Assembly: GCF_012932915.1 (NCBI RefSeq)
Contig: NZ_VCQU01000003.1
Coordinates: forward strand, 372,001-436,000
Length of the DNA stretch: 64,000 nt
DNA from: Antrihabitans stalactiti
GTDB taxonomy: Bacteria; Actinomycetota; Actinomycetes; Mycobacteriales; Mycobacteriaceae
Direction: 5' to 3'
The translations under genes and the position numbers were made by a program. Shown one piece after another: positions 17,448 to 25,360 of this stretch. The notes below the pieces were generated by a model. The model was not told where the DNA came from, searched no databases, and was given only the letters and a program-made list of their open reading frames with translations. The stretch's first letter is position 1, and each line of letters begins with the position of its first letter.

Positions 17448-18436
17448 CGTCCTACCTGCTTTCCCTCAGTGATCGTGTGAACGAACTTGCCGATCTCGGC
17501 GATTGCAGCACGCGCGTCGGGCAGAACGTCGGCCGCGACGTGGAAGTCGTGGATTGCGTGGTCCCAGATCTGCAGGGTGTACGGCACACCCGCTTCGGCG
17601 CAGCGATGCGCCAGTTGTTCGGCGTCGTCGCGAAGTACTTCGGTGGAGCCGACCTGAATCAGTGCGGGCGGCAGACCGGTGAAATCGTGGTTCACCGGCG
17701 ACCAGGCCGGATCCAATAGGCCGTCCGGCGCGAACCCATGCGACACGGGCACCGACAGCAGGAACGCCGACATCACCGGATCGATGGAGTCGTTTGGATG
17801 CGCGGCGCGTCGGGTGGAATCGAGATCTGCAAAGGGAGCGATCGCGACGATCGCACCCGGAGTGGGGAGTCCGCGATCACGGATCGCAAGGGCCGCAGCG
17901 AAGGCCAGACCGCCACCCGCGGAATCGCCTGCGAGGACGATCTTGTCGGAGGCGAACCCGGCATCGAGCAGATGCCCGTACGCGTGGACGGCATCGTCTA
18001 CCGAGTCGGTGATGTGCGCCTTCGGCAGTTGCCGATAGTCGACATTGAGCACTGGCATTGCGCATGTGCTGGCAATTCTGGCGGCGAGCCGGCGATGACT
18101 ATGGAGGCCGCCTGCGACGAACGCGCCGCCGTGCAGGTACACGACTGCTCCGCCAGTAGGGTCGCTTGGTCCCTCGATACTGTTGTGCCACAGCCATTCA
18201 GCGCGAAAGTTCGCGAAATGGACTTGCTCACGCCGTGTGCCGCGCGGAGCGCGTAGAGGTGCCAAGACGACTTCGGCAACGTTGGCGACGCGGAAGGCCG
18301 GTGCCCCGGCGAACGGTCCACGGGCTCCGAGTTGTGCGATCGTATCCGCTGCGGGGCGCAGCGTTGACCGTGCGATCCGATGTGCGATCCGAGTCGACGG
18401 CCGCGCACTGTTGACCAGCTCGACGTGCACCGTCAT
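17444..18436 (-). CDS. HSL-family alpha/beta hydrolase (esterase)
   Basis: 330 residues of the hormone-sensitive-lipase family. The oxyanion-hole motif is LHGGAF (101-106), the nucleophile elbow GDSAGG gives Ser172, the acid is probably Asp270 (VLRDD) and the His lies in DFHV (about 299). The gene is wedged between two monooxygenase genes with 4-nt overlaps at both ends, so a pathway of ketone to ester (monooxygenase) and ester to alcohol plus acid (this enzyme) is plausible. A close paralogue lies at 21628-22620. Confidence 0.9.
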   Translation of the reverse strand: MTVHVELVNSARPSTRIAHRIARSTLRPAADTIAQLGARGPFAGAPAFRVANVAEVVLAPLRAPRGTRREQVHFANFRAEWLWHNSIEGPSDPTGGAVVYLHGGAFVAGGLHSHRRLAARIASTCAMPVLNVDYRQLPKAHITDSVDDAVHAYGHLLDAGFASDKIVLAGDSAGGGLAFAAALAIRDRGLPTPGAIVAIAPFADLDSTRRAAHPNDSIDPVMSAFLLSVPVSHGFAPDGLLDPAWSPVNHDFTGLPPALIQVGSTEVLRDDAEQLAHRCAEAGVPYTLQIWDHAIHDFHVAADVLPDARAAIAEIGKFVHTITEGKQVGR

Positions 18437-19971
18437 GCCGATACCTCTACTGCCACTGGGGTTTCGAACTTGTAGTCGTCGAGCGGGAACTTCCTGTTGC
18501 CGCGTCGCGCTTCGAAGAAGCTGGACGGCCGGACGTAGGTGCTGTCGCCCTGGGAGTTCCGGTAGTAGGTCGGGACGTGTCCGTTGAGGTCGGCGAGGTA
18601 GTAGCGAAGTGACTCGCCTTGCTTGTAAATCTGGTCGTGATAAGCGTCTGCGGCTTCCTTCCGGATTTCGCACACCACCGCGCCGCGACGCCGACTCTCG
18701 GTGATGGCGCGGACCGCGTGGCCCGCCGTCATCTCGACAAACGCGTGCCAGCCGGACCCGGTCCAGGAGTATGGCCCGACGAGCGTCCATCGGTTCGGCA
18801 ACCCGTGCACCGAGACGCTCTCGTAGGCCTGCAAACCTTCCTCGTTGTAGAACTTGGCGAGGTCGAATCCGTTGCGCCCCACAACGGTTCCGGGACGGTA
18901 GGTCTCTGGATCGGAGAACACCTCGTAGCCGGTAGCGAGCACGATCACGTCGACCTTGTGTAATGCCCCGTCACGCGTCTTGACCCCGGTCGGGGTGATC
19001 TTGTCGATCGGCGTCGTGATCAGCGAAACATTGTCGCGGTTGTAGGCGCGCAGGTAGGAGTTGGACATCGTCGGGCGCTTGGCAAGGATTCCGAAGTTCG
19101 GCGTCAGCTTGGCGCGCGTATCCGAGTCGGTGACGACCCGTTTCAGGTATTGCCGATACCCCGCGAGGCACGCGGCATCGAACCCGTCCATCACTGGGTG
19201 AATAACGCGTCCCGGACTTTTGATGACGGCACGCAACACCAGATCGATTGCCACCAAAGCGCTTCCGTGCAACGCCGGCTGGACGCCTGGTATGCCTAGC
19301 GCCCGCTGCATCGCGGGCGGAACCGTGAAGTCCGGCTTCGGGATCGACCAGACGGGCGTGCGCTGGAAGACATTCAGCTGCCGAACCTGCGGTGCGATGG
19401 CGGGGATGATCTGCACCGCGCTGGCGCCGGTACCGATGACGGCGACGCTCTTGCCTGTCATGTCGTAGTCGTCGTCCCAGCTACTCGGGCGCTGGATCTT
19501 GCCCTTGAACGAATCCTGACCGGCGATTCCGGAGTCGGCCTTCGGGCGAACGAAGGCTCCGACCGCGCTGATCAGGTACCGGGCGGTCACCTCTGAACCG
19601 TCCGCGAGATGAAGGCGCCAGAACCGGCCGTCGTCGTCCCACTCCTCGCGCTCGACCGTGCTTCCGAAGCGGACCCGCTCGTAGATGCCGAACCGTCGGG
19701 CAACGTCGGCGTGATACTGCTTGACCTCGGCGCCGAGCGGAAACATCCTGCTCCACTTGGAATTCCGGGCAAACGAGTACTGGTAGGCGATCGCAGGAAT
19801 GTCGACGCCGAGCCCGGGGTAGTGGTTCTCGTGCCAGCTCCCTCCGACGTCGTCGGACCGCTCCAGAACGACGAAATCGTCGATTCCTGCAGCGCGAAGC
19901 TTGACGCCTGCGGCGATGCCACCAGGTCCGGCGCCGATGATCGCGACTTCGTGGAGGGGTGTGAGCGGCAT
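18433..19971 (-). CDS. FAD/NADPH flavin-containing monooxygenase (Baeyer-Villiger-like, fingerprint His replaced by Arg)
   Basis: 512 residues. FAD loop GAGPGGIAAG (about 13-22), FMO signature VGGSWHENHYPG, NADPH loop GTGASAV. The fingerprint reads FKGKIQRPSSW, with Arg instead of His, so the classical BVMO mechanism is uncertain. I set the start at 19971 (GGAG 9 nt upstream); the frame continues to 20043 across the operator. It is the first gene of the large minus-strand operon and has an operator-like site 53-69 bp before its start. Confidence 0.88.
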   Translation of the reverse strand: MPLTPLHEVAIIGAGPGGIAAGVKLRAAGIDDFVVLERSDDVGGSWHENHYPGLGVDIPAIAYQYSFARNSKWSRMFPLGAEVKQYHADVARRFGIYERVRFGSTVEREEWDDDGRFWRLHLADGSEVTARYLISAVGAFVRPKADSGIAGQDSFKGKIQRPSSWDDDYDMTGKSVAVIGTGASAVQIIPAIAPQVRQLNVFQRTPVWSIPKPDFTVPPAMQRALGIPGVQPALHGSALVAIDLVLRAVIKSPGRVIHPVMDGFDAACLAGYRQYLKRVVTDSDTRAKLTPNFGILAKRPTMSNSYLRAYNRDNVSLITTPIDKITPTGVKTRDGALHKVDVIVLATGYEVFSDPETYRPGTVVGRNGFDLAKFYNEEGLQAYESVSVHGLPNRWTLVGPYSWTGSGWHAFVEMTAGHAVRAITESRRRGAVVCEIRKEAADAYHDQIYKQGESLRYYLADLNGHVPTYYRNSQGDSTYVRPSSFFEARRGNRKFPLDDYKFETPVAVEVSA

Positions 19972-20023
19972 TGGTATCGACTCCGTTGACGATTCGGATA
20001 ATGTAATTATTTGAACAGTAGAT

Positions 20024-20040
20024 CTATTCAGATAGCAACG
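20024..20040. promoter_or_regulatory. TetR-type operator copy 1, upstream of the monooxygenase-mce operon
   Basis: CTATTCAGATAGCAACG, with the partial palindrome CTAT-TCAG-ATAG. The same sequence occurs on the other strand at 20749-20765 with 15 of 17 identical bases. It lies 53 bp before the first monooxygenase start, in an AT-rich 93-bp gap (TAATGTAATTATTTGAACAG) that probably holds the promoter. The TetR gene between the two copies is the natural candidate binder. Confidence 0.55.
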
Positions 20041-20064
20041 CAACCCTGAATTTCGCAGGCGTGC

Positions 20065-20703
20065 TCAGCTCGCTGCGCGCCCGCTGGATTGCTCACTGAG
20101 GTCCGCGACCCAGTTGCGGATCGTGCGGGCAAGCACGCGCGAGGCGTCCTCCATGTCGACCACGTCGAGCGTCTGGGCAAGCGCGAGACCCAGTGCGGCG
20201 CTGAGGATTCCCTTCGCTCCTTCTTCGCGCTCTGCGGCCGTGACCTCGACCGGTAGCGCCTCAGTCAGCATCGTGCCGAGTAGGGAAAGGCCCATCTCGA
20301 TATGACCTCGCGAGACGTCGAGTTGCGCAGGGTTCTTGTGCACGGCGAGCGAGTATTCGACCAGCAGTGCGACGAGATCATCGTCTTGGACGGCGATTCG
20401 CCACGACTTGACCATCGTGTCGATCGCGTCGTCGAGCGTGCCATGAGACTGGGCGATCGTGTTCCACATCTCGGACACCAACGCCAGACCGCGGCGCAGC
20501 AAGACTTCGGCGCAGACGTTCTCCTTGCTGGTGAAGTTGCCGTAAATCGCACCTTGAGTGCGCCCGGCCGCCGCAGCGATCTTCGCAACGGTCGTCTCGT
20601 GGAGGCCGTGCGCGAGGAAGAGTTCCTCGGCTGCGTCGAGGACCTCCTCGCGCGTTCGTTGCTGGGATTCGGCGCGAGTCAGGGGTTTGCGCTGGCTTGG
20701 CAT
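20065..20703 (-). CDS. TetR/AcrR family transcriptional regulator
   Basis: 212 residues. The N-terminal helix-turn-helix is clear: TREEVLDAAEELFLAHGLHE, then TTVAKIAAAAGRTQGAIYGN and FTSKENVCAEVL. The C-terminal ligand domain is helical and not assignable to a ligand. I prefer the ATG at 20703 over the GTG at 20709, because AGGGAG then has 5-6 nt spacing. Its position between the monooxygenase-mce operon and the divergent Mce-associated genes, flanked by matching operator copies, suggests it represses both and itself until a lipid-derived ligand is bound. Confidence 0.88.
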   Translation of the reverse strand: MPSQRKPLTRAESQQRTREEVLDAAEELFLAHGLHETTVAKIAAAAGRTQGAIYGNFTSKENVCAEVLLRRGLALVSEMWNTIAQSHGTLDDAIDTMVKSWRIAVQDDDLVALLVEYSLAVHKNPAQLDVSRGHIEMGLSLLGTMLTEALPVEVTAAEREEGAKGILSAALGLALAQTLDVVDMEDASRVLARTIRNWVADLSEQSSGRAAS

Positions 20704-20748
20704 TGGCACTCCCTCGCAGTCTTCGCTATTGATGATGGATCAACGTAG

Positions 20749-20765
20749 CGCTACTATCTGAATAG
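20749..20765. promoter_or_regulatory. TetR-type operator copy 2, in the divergent promoter region
   Basis: On the minus strand this reads CTATTCAGATAGTAGCG, matching the copy at 20024-20040 at 15 of 17 bases. It lies in the 119-bp gap between the TetR gene and the divergent Mce-associated gene, inside a wider palindrome ACTAT-CTGA-ATAGT. Binding here could control both directions. Confidence 0.55.
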
Positions 20766-20822
20766 TATGGTTATCTACAGTGCTTGTCCATGGGCGATGT
20801 AGCAGACAGTGGAGGGACATCG

Positions 20823-21401
20823 ATGACGATGACCGAAGGAACGACAGCGGTTGACGAGTCCAAGCCCGCACCGAAACGGTCGGTGTCGCTGTCCTTGTCG
20901 ACCCTGCTGTGGAGCGCAGCGACAGTCGTGCTGGCGATCGCAGTGGTCGTGTTGACCGTGCTTTTGGTTTCCAGTCGCAGCGACCTTTCGGACCGGGACG
21001 CCGCGGCCGCCGATGATCGCAAAGCCGAACAGGTTGCGACCGACTACTCCGTCGGCGCCGCCACCGTCCGGTTCGACGACTTCGAAGCCTGGGTCGGCCG
21101 GCTGAAGGCCAACACGACCCCCACGCTTGCCAACAAGTTCGATGCCACAGCCCCGAAGCTGAAGGAAATTCTCACGCCCCTGCAATGGACGTCGAGCGCC
21201 AATCCTCTTGCTGCGAAGGTGATCTCCGAAGACGGCGGGATCTATCGGGTCGACGTCTTCGTCAACGTCAACTCGACCAACGCGCAGAACCCAGGTGGCG
21301 CGCAAACAACCGTCACCTACACCGTGACGGTTGACCGGGATTCCGACTGGAAGATCACCGACGTCGGCGGCGGCATGGACGCAGCACTCCCTACCAAGTA
21401 G
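20823..21401 (+). CDS. Mce-associated membrane protein
   Basis: 192 residues: a short cytoplasmic tail, one membrane segment (LSTLLWSAATVVLAIAVVVL, about residues 26-45) and an extracytoplasmic domain of the NTF2-like Mas type (ATDYSVGAATVRFDDFEAWV; then YRVDVFVNVNST and TVTYTVTVDRDSDWKITDVGG). Such Mas proteins stabilise Mce complexes and are encoded next to mce operons. GGAGGG lies 6 nt before the ATG at 20823; a TTG further up (20784) lacks such a site. It is the first gene of the divergent operon under the TetR-type operator. Confidence 0.88.
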   Translation: MTMTEGTTAVDESKPAPKRSVSLSLSTLLWSAATVVLAIAVVVLTVLLVSSRSDLSDRDAAAADDRKAEQVATDYSVGAATVRFDDFEAWVGRLKANTTPTLANKFDATAPKLKEILTPLQWTSSANPLAAKVISEDGGIYRVDVFVNVNSTNAQNPGGAQTTVTYTVTVDRDSDWKITDVGGGMDAALPTK

Positions 21402-21433
21402 TCGTCTCACTTACCGTTCAAAGGAGAACCGAA

Positions 21434-21628
21434 GTGCCACAACCCTATTTCCGGCAGCAAGTGACAGCTCAGTTCGAGCGATTGCCCGCTCCGATCGCCA
21501 ATCTGTGGCGAAAGGTCGACGCGCTTCATCTCGGTTTCGAATCGCGCCTCGATCGAATGGAGCTGGCTCACAACCGCCTTACCGGCCGCGTATTCGGGTG
21601 GCTGCGGGTTGCGCACTGGTACATCTGA
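21434..21628 (+). CDS. Small conserved-looking protein of unknown function
   Basis: 64 residues, GTG start with AAGGAG 7 nt upstream. The protein is basic and helical (ERLPAPIANLWRKVDALHLG, then ESRLDRMELAHNRLTGRVFG) with no signal peptide or membrane helix. Its stop overlaps the ATG of the next esterase gene (TGATG), which together with the good ribosome site argues that it is translated. I do not recognise a family. Its place between an Mce-associated protein and an esterase suggests a role in the same lipid pathway. Confidence 0.6.
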   Translation: MPQPYFRQQVTAQFERLPAPIANLWRKVDALHLGFESRLDRMELAHNRLTGRVFGWLRVAHWYI

Positions 21629-22620
21629 TGCGGCGGCTCACGGATAAGACGAACTCGGTCAGCTGGCAGGCGCGATGGTTGGCGGCGGCGTTGCGATACA
21701 CGATCAGGCCGGTACTGCACCTGGGTACCTACCTGCTGCACTTGCCCTTGCCGACCGGCGTCGTCGATTCGCTCGCCCGTTTCGTCATGGTTCCGCCACG
21801 GGGGACGGTGCGGGAACCGTTGCGGCTCAACAACTGTGGTGCCGAACTCGTACGGGCAGTAGGCGTCGCGCCCGCGGACGGCTCGGGGCGCGCGATTCTC
21901 TATCTGCACGGCGGCGCGTTCATCGCGTGCGGGTTGAACACGCATGCGCGGATCGTCAGCACGCTGTCACGGCAGGCTGATGCACCGGTGCTGAGCGTCG
22001 ACTATCGAATGGCCCCGAAGTCACCGATGTCCGCCGCAGTACAGGACAGCGTCGACGGGTACCGGTGGCTCCTCGCGCGCGGCTATCGCCCCGACCAGAT
22101 TGTCGTCGCGGGTGACTCGGCAGGCGGATATCTCTCGTTCATGGTTGCGCTCACCATGATCAGCGAAGGCCATGCGCCGCCGGCTGGAATCGTGGCCATG
22201 TCGCCCCTGACCGAGCTCGACTCTGCGCCGAAGCTGGCCCATCGGAACTCTCGCAGCGACGCGGTATTCACAAGGCGGTGCTTCACGGCATTGCACCAGC
22301 TGGTTACGAAGGCCAACGCACGCGTCCTCGTCGATGGCGTTCCCGGTCCGCTCATCGAACCCACCGCCGAAGACCTTACGAGAATGCCCCCGACGCTGAT
22401 CCACGCTTCCGCATCTGAGGGGCTGCTCCACGACGCCGAGCTCATGACCGAGCGCCTTCGGGTGGCCGGTGTCCCAGTCGAACTCAAGACTTGGGCCGGA
22501 CAGGTCCACGTGTTCCAGGCGGCGGAGCTGTTCGTTCCAGAAGCGCGTCAGTCTCTCTCTGAGCTAAGCGAATTCATCCTGGAGGTCACCGAGCGGGCAG
22601 GCCTGTCGGCGACCGGATAG
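21628..22620 (+). CDS. HSL-family alpha/beta hydrolase (esterase), second copy
   Basis: 330 residues. Oxyanion motif YLHGGAFIACG with HGG at 94-96, nucleophile elbow GDSAGG with Ser164, YRMAPKSP typical of the HSL group, a late acid in HDAELM and His in WAGQVHVFQ. It is the same length as and clearly related to the esterase at 17444-18436. The start codon overlaps the small upstream ORF by one base. It is the third gene of the TetR-divergent operon and probably hydrolyses esters released by the monooxygenases. Confidence 0.88.
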   Translation: MRRLTDKTNSVSWQARWLAAALRYTIRPVLHLGTYLLHLPLPTGVVDSLARFVMVPPRGTVREPLRLNNCGAELVRAVGVAPADGSGRAILYLHGGAFIACGLNTHARIVSTLSRQADAPVLSVDYRMAPKSPMSAAVQDSVDGYRWLLARGYRPDQIVVAGDSAGGYLSFMVALTMISEGHAPPAGIVAMSPLTELDSAPKLAHRNSRSDAVFTRRCFTALHQLVTKANARVLVDGVPGPLIEPTAEDLTRMPPTLIHASASEGLLHDAELMTERLRVAGVPVELKTWAGQVHVFQAAELFVPEARQSLSELSEFILEVTERAGLSATG

Positions 22621-22633
22621 GAGGAAGGCTGCC

Positions 22634-22828
22634 GTGGAGCTGTACGTTCTTGTCGCTGCGATTCCGCTGGGAATCGTATTCGGCATGGTTGGTGTTGTCG
22701 GGGTGTTCTGGCTGGAACTGCGCAGTTCAGGACCGCGCCAACTCCATCAGCCGACGGACCGAGCCGGCGAAGCGGTCGAGTTCGGTCGTCGGGCTGGTCT
22801 TGTCGCGACGGTTGCGGAGCAGCCATGA
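22634..22828 (+). CDS. Small single-pass membrane protein (probable)
   Basis: 64 residues from a GTG preceded by AGGAGGAA. An N-terminal hydrophobic stretch (LYVLVAAIPLGIVFGMVGVV, about 3-22, continuing to FWLEL) is followed by a polar tail. The last 102 nt overlap the 3' end of the convergent glutamate dehydrogenase gene, which weakens the case for the tail. The strong ribosome site 14 bp after the esterase gene supports translation of at least the membrane part. No family recognised. Confidence 0.45.
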   Translation: MELYVLVAAIPLGIVFGMVGVVGVFWLELRSSGPRQLHQPTDRAGEAVEFGRRAGLVATVAEQP

Positions 22829-25324
22829 CGTCAGGTGTTCGACAAGTTCGCGAATCTCCAGCAGCGCCTGAACGCGTTGGGTCTCTTCCAGTCGCTGCGC
22901 CAGGCAATCCGTCCAGACGGCGTCGAGGTCGAGGATGCCGTGGACGATCGCGTATGCGCGGGCGACGTCGGCTGTGCTGACGCCGAGCCGCTCTTGCATT
23001 CGGAAGATAGTCCCCGGACCGACGCGGTTGATCAGCTCGTCGGCAACACCGGTCGCGATGATCTCTCGTCGAAGTGGATGTGCCGCAATCAATTCGCCCG
23101 CCTCTGCGGCGACTGCCTCCGGGAAGTACGCGGTGAGCCTGCTGGCGAACAGTTCGTCGTCAGGCACGGTCGAGTCGAGCAATTCCTGGCAGACCAAGTT
23201 CTTGGACTGAGCAAGCAGTATGGCGATCTCGGGCCGCGTCAAACCTGAGGTGCGCGTCTTCAGCTCAGCAGGCGACGGCAATCCTTCGAGCGCCGGATCG
23301 ATGCCGCCCTCGGCTTCGAGGTTCCCGATCAGTCGGGCATGGCGTTCGAGCAGATAGCCTGCTTGCGACGCCGCGAGGCTGATCGCCAGGATCTGATTCG
23401 CGCTGTCGCGCAGTACCCGATCGGCAACGTTGTCTGCGACCTCGGTCAGTAAGGCGTTGCGCCGCAACGACGTCAACGCGCCGGACCGAACTCCCGCGTC
23501 CAGCGCGATCTTGAGGTTGACCTCCAGATCGGATGTGGCGACTCCCGCCGCGTTGTCGATGAAATCGGCATTGATGCGACCGCCGCGGAGTGCGAACTCG
23601 ATGCGAGCCTGCTGGGTGAGACCGAGGTTTCCGCCCTCTCCGATGACGCGGCAACGCAATTCGGATGCGGCGACACGAACTCGATCGTTTGCGGGGTCCT
23701 GCGCGTCGACGTCGGATTCGGCGTCGGACCGCACGTAGGTCCCGATCCCGCCGTTCCACAACAAGTCGACGGGTGCGCGAAGCAGTGCCGCGACGAGCGC
23801 ATCCGGCGTGCACTCGGTTGCGTCGATCGCAAGACGTGCACGGACCTGCGGCGAAAGCGGAATCGACTTGGCCGAGCGTGGCCACACGCCGCCGCCTGCG
23901 GAGATCTTCTCGCGGGCGTAGTCGTTCCACGACGATCCCGGCAGCGCGTACAACCGCTGCCGTTCGACGAACGACACCTCGGCGTCCGGGGCGGGATCGA
24001 GGAAGATGTGTCGATGGTCGAATGCTCCGACCAAATGGATCTGGCGTGAGAGCAGCATTCCGTTGCCGAACACGTCACCGGACATGTCGCCGATACCGAC
24101 GACCGAAAATGCCTCGGTGTCGACGTCGAGGCCGGACTCGGCGAAATGGCGTCGGACCGACAGCCACGCGCCACGCGCCGTGATGCCCATTGCCTTGTGG
24201 TCGTAGCCGGCGGAACCGCCGGAAGCGAACGCGTCACCCAGCCAGAAATCGTACTGGGCTGCAATGGAATTGGCGAGATCCGAGAATTTCGCTGTGCCCT
24301 TGTCGGCAGCGACGACGAGGTACGTGTCGTCGCCGTCGAGGCAGACGGTCTGCGCCGGATGAACTACCACACCGTCGACGATATTGTCGGTGACGTCGAG
24401 CAGACCCTTGATGAAGGTGGTGTAACCCTCGGCGGCTGAGGTTTTCGAATTCCTGATCACGAACGCACCCTTGGCACCCATCGGGACGATCGGGGCATTC
24501 TTGACCGACTGCGTCTTCATCAGGCCGAGCACCTCGGTGCGGAAGTCTTCGGTCCGGTCCGACCAGCGCAATCCGCCGCGTGCGACGGCGCCGCTACGAA
24601 GATGGACACCCTCGACGTCGTCGGAGTGGACGAAGATTTCGCGGAACGGCACGACCGAATTGCGCACCGACAATCGCGACGAATCGATCTTGAACGACGC
24701 GTACGGCTTCGGCTGGCTGGCTGCATCGACTTGAAACCAGTTGGTGCGCAACACCGCAAGGACGAACGATTGCAATGCGCGACGGATCCGGTCTTCGTCG
24801 AGCGTGCTTGCGTTCTCGACCAGCGCGGCAACCGCGCCTTCGGCCGCTGCGACGTCGTAGCCGCCGTTCGGGTCGAGGCGGGCCTTGAACAGTGTGACGA
24901 TTGCCGACGCGAAATCGGGATGCTTCACCAGCGCATCGACGATGTAGTCCTCGGACAGGCCGAGTTTCGTCTGCCGGAGGAAGCGGCACGCCGCGCGGAG
25001 GAGAACGACTTCACGCCAAGGGATTCCGGCGGTTGCGACCAACCGGGCGTACCGATCGATCCGCCATTGCCCGGTCGCATGAGCGACGCAGGCATCGGCG
25101 ATCAAGGTCAGCACAGCCTCGGAATGCGGCAGGACGCCGAACTCGAAACTGTGCGTACCTGATTCGATCTCGCGATGCGCGGCCATCCGCAAGCCGAAGC
25201 TCTCGAACATCATGCATACGTCCGCGAGCAACATCGGCATCCCCGACCACGCGGTGAATGCGCGGGTGCCGGTGGCGTCGGTCTCGAACCACACACTTGT
25301 TTCGCGGACGGCAAAGCTGGTCAC
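22727..25324 (-). CDS. NAD-specific glutamate dehydrogenase, short form lacking the N-terminal half
   Basis: 865 residues matching the C-terminal half of the large (about 1,600-residue) NAD-GDH family. Signatures are VARGGLRWSDRTEDFRTE, the Lys region VPMGAKGAFVIRNSK, GDMSGDVFGNGMLLS, GNGG-type WNGGIGTYVR and EGGNLGLTQQARIEFALRGG. It converts glutamate to 2-oxoglutarate and ammonium. The start is GTG with AAGGA 7 nt upstream, directly after gabD; there is no room for the missing N-terminal regulatory (ACT-like) part. No frameshift or stop is seen. Located after gabT-gabD, it could regenerate 2-oxoglutarate for GABA transamination. Confidence 0.85.
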   Translation of the reverse strand: MTSFAVRETSVWFETDATGTRAFTAWSGMPMLLADVCMMFESFGLRMAAHREIESGTHSFEFGVLPHSEAVLTLIADACVAHATGQWRIDRYARLVATAGIPWREVVLLRAACRFLRQTKLGLSEDYIVDALVKHPDFASAIVTLFKARLDPNGGYDVAAAEGAVAALVENASTLDEDRIRRALQSFVLAVLRTNWFQVDAASQPKPYASFKIDSSRLSVRNSVVPFREIFVHSDDVEGVHLRSGAVARGGLRWSDRTEDFRTEVLGLMKTQSVKNAPIVPMGAKGAFVIRNSKTSAAEGYTTFIKGLLDVTDNIVDGVVVHPAQTVCLDGDDTYLVVAADKGTAKFSDLANSIAAQYDFWLGDAFASGGSAGYDHKAMGITARGAWLSVRRHFAESGLDVDTEAFSVVGIGDMSGDVFGNGMLLSRQIHLVGAFDHRHIFLDPAPDAEVSFVERQRLYALPGSSWNDYAREKISAGGGVWPRSAKSIPLSPQVRARLAIDATECTPDALVAALLRAPVDLLWNGGIGTYVRSDAESDVDAQDPANDRVRVAASELRCRVIGEGGNLGLTQQARIEFALRGGRINADFIDNAAGVATSDLEVNLKIALDAGVRSGALTSLRRNALLTEVADNVADRVLRDSANQILAISLAASQAGYLLERHARLIGNLEAEGGIDPALEGLPSPAELKTRTSGLTRPEIAILLAQSKNLVCQELLDSTVPDDELFASRLTAYFPEAVAAEAGELIAAHPLRREIIATGVADELINRVGPGTIFRMQERLGVSTADVARAYAIVHGILDLDAVWTDCLAQRLEETQRVQALLEIRELVEHLTSWLLRNRRDKTSPTTELDRFAGSVRRLMELARS

Positions 25325-25360
25325 AATCGTTCCTTCGTAATCGATTTCTGGGTGAAGCGG

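Noticed and set aside
22727-25360. Frameshifted remnant of a full-length glutamate dehydrogenase
   Set aside because: No leftover N-terminal sequence exists between this gene and gabD, and the start has a good ribosome site. A true short form is more likely than a broken gene.
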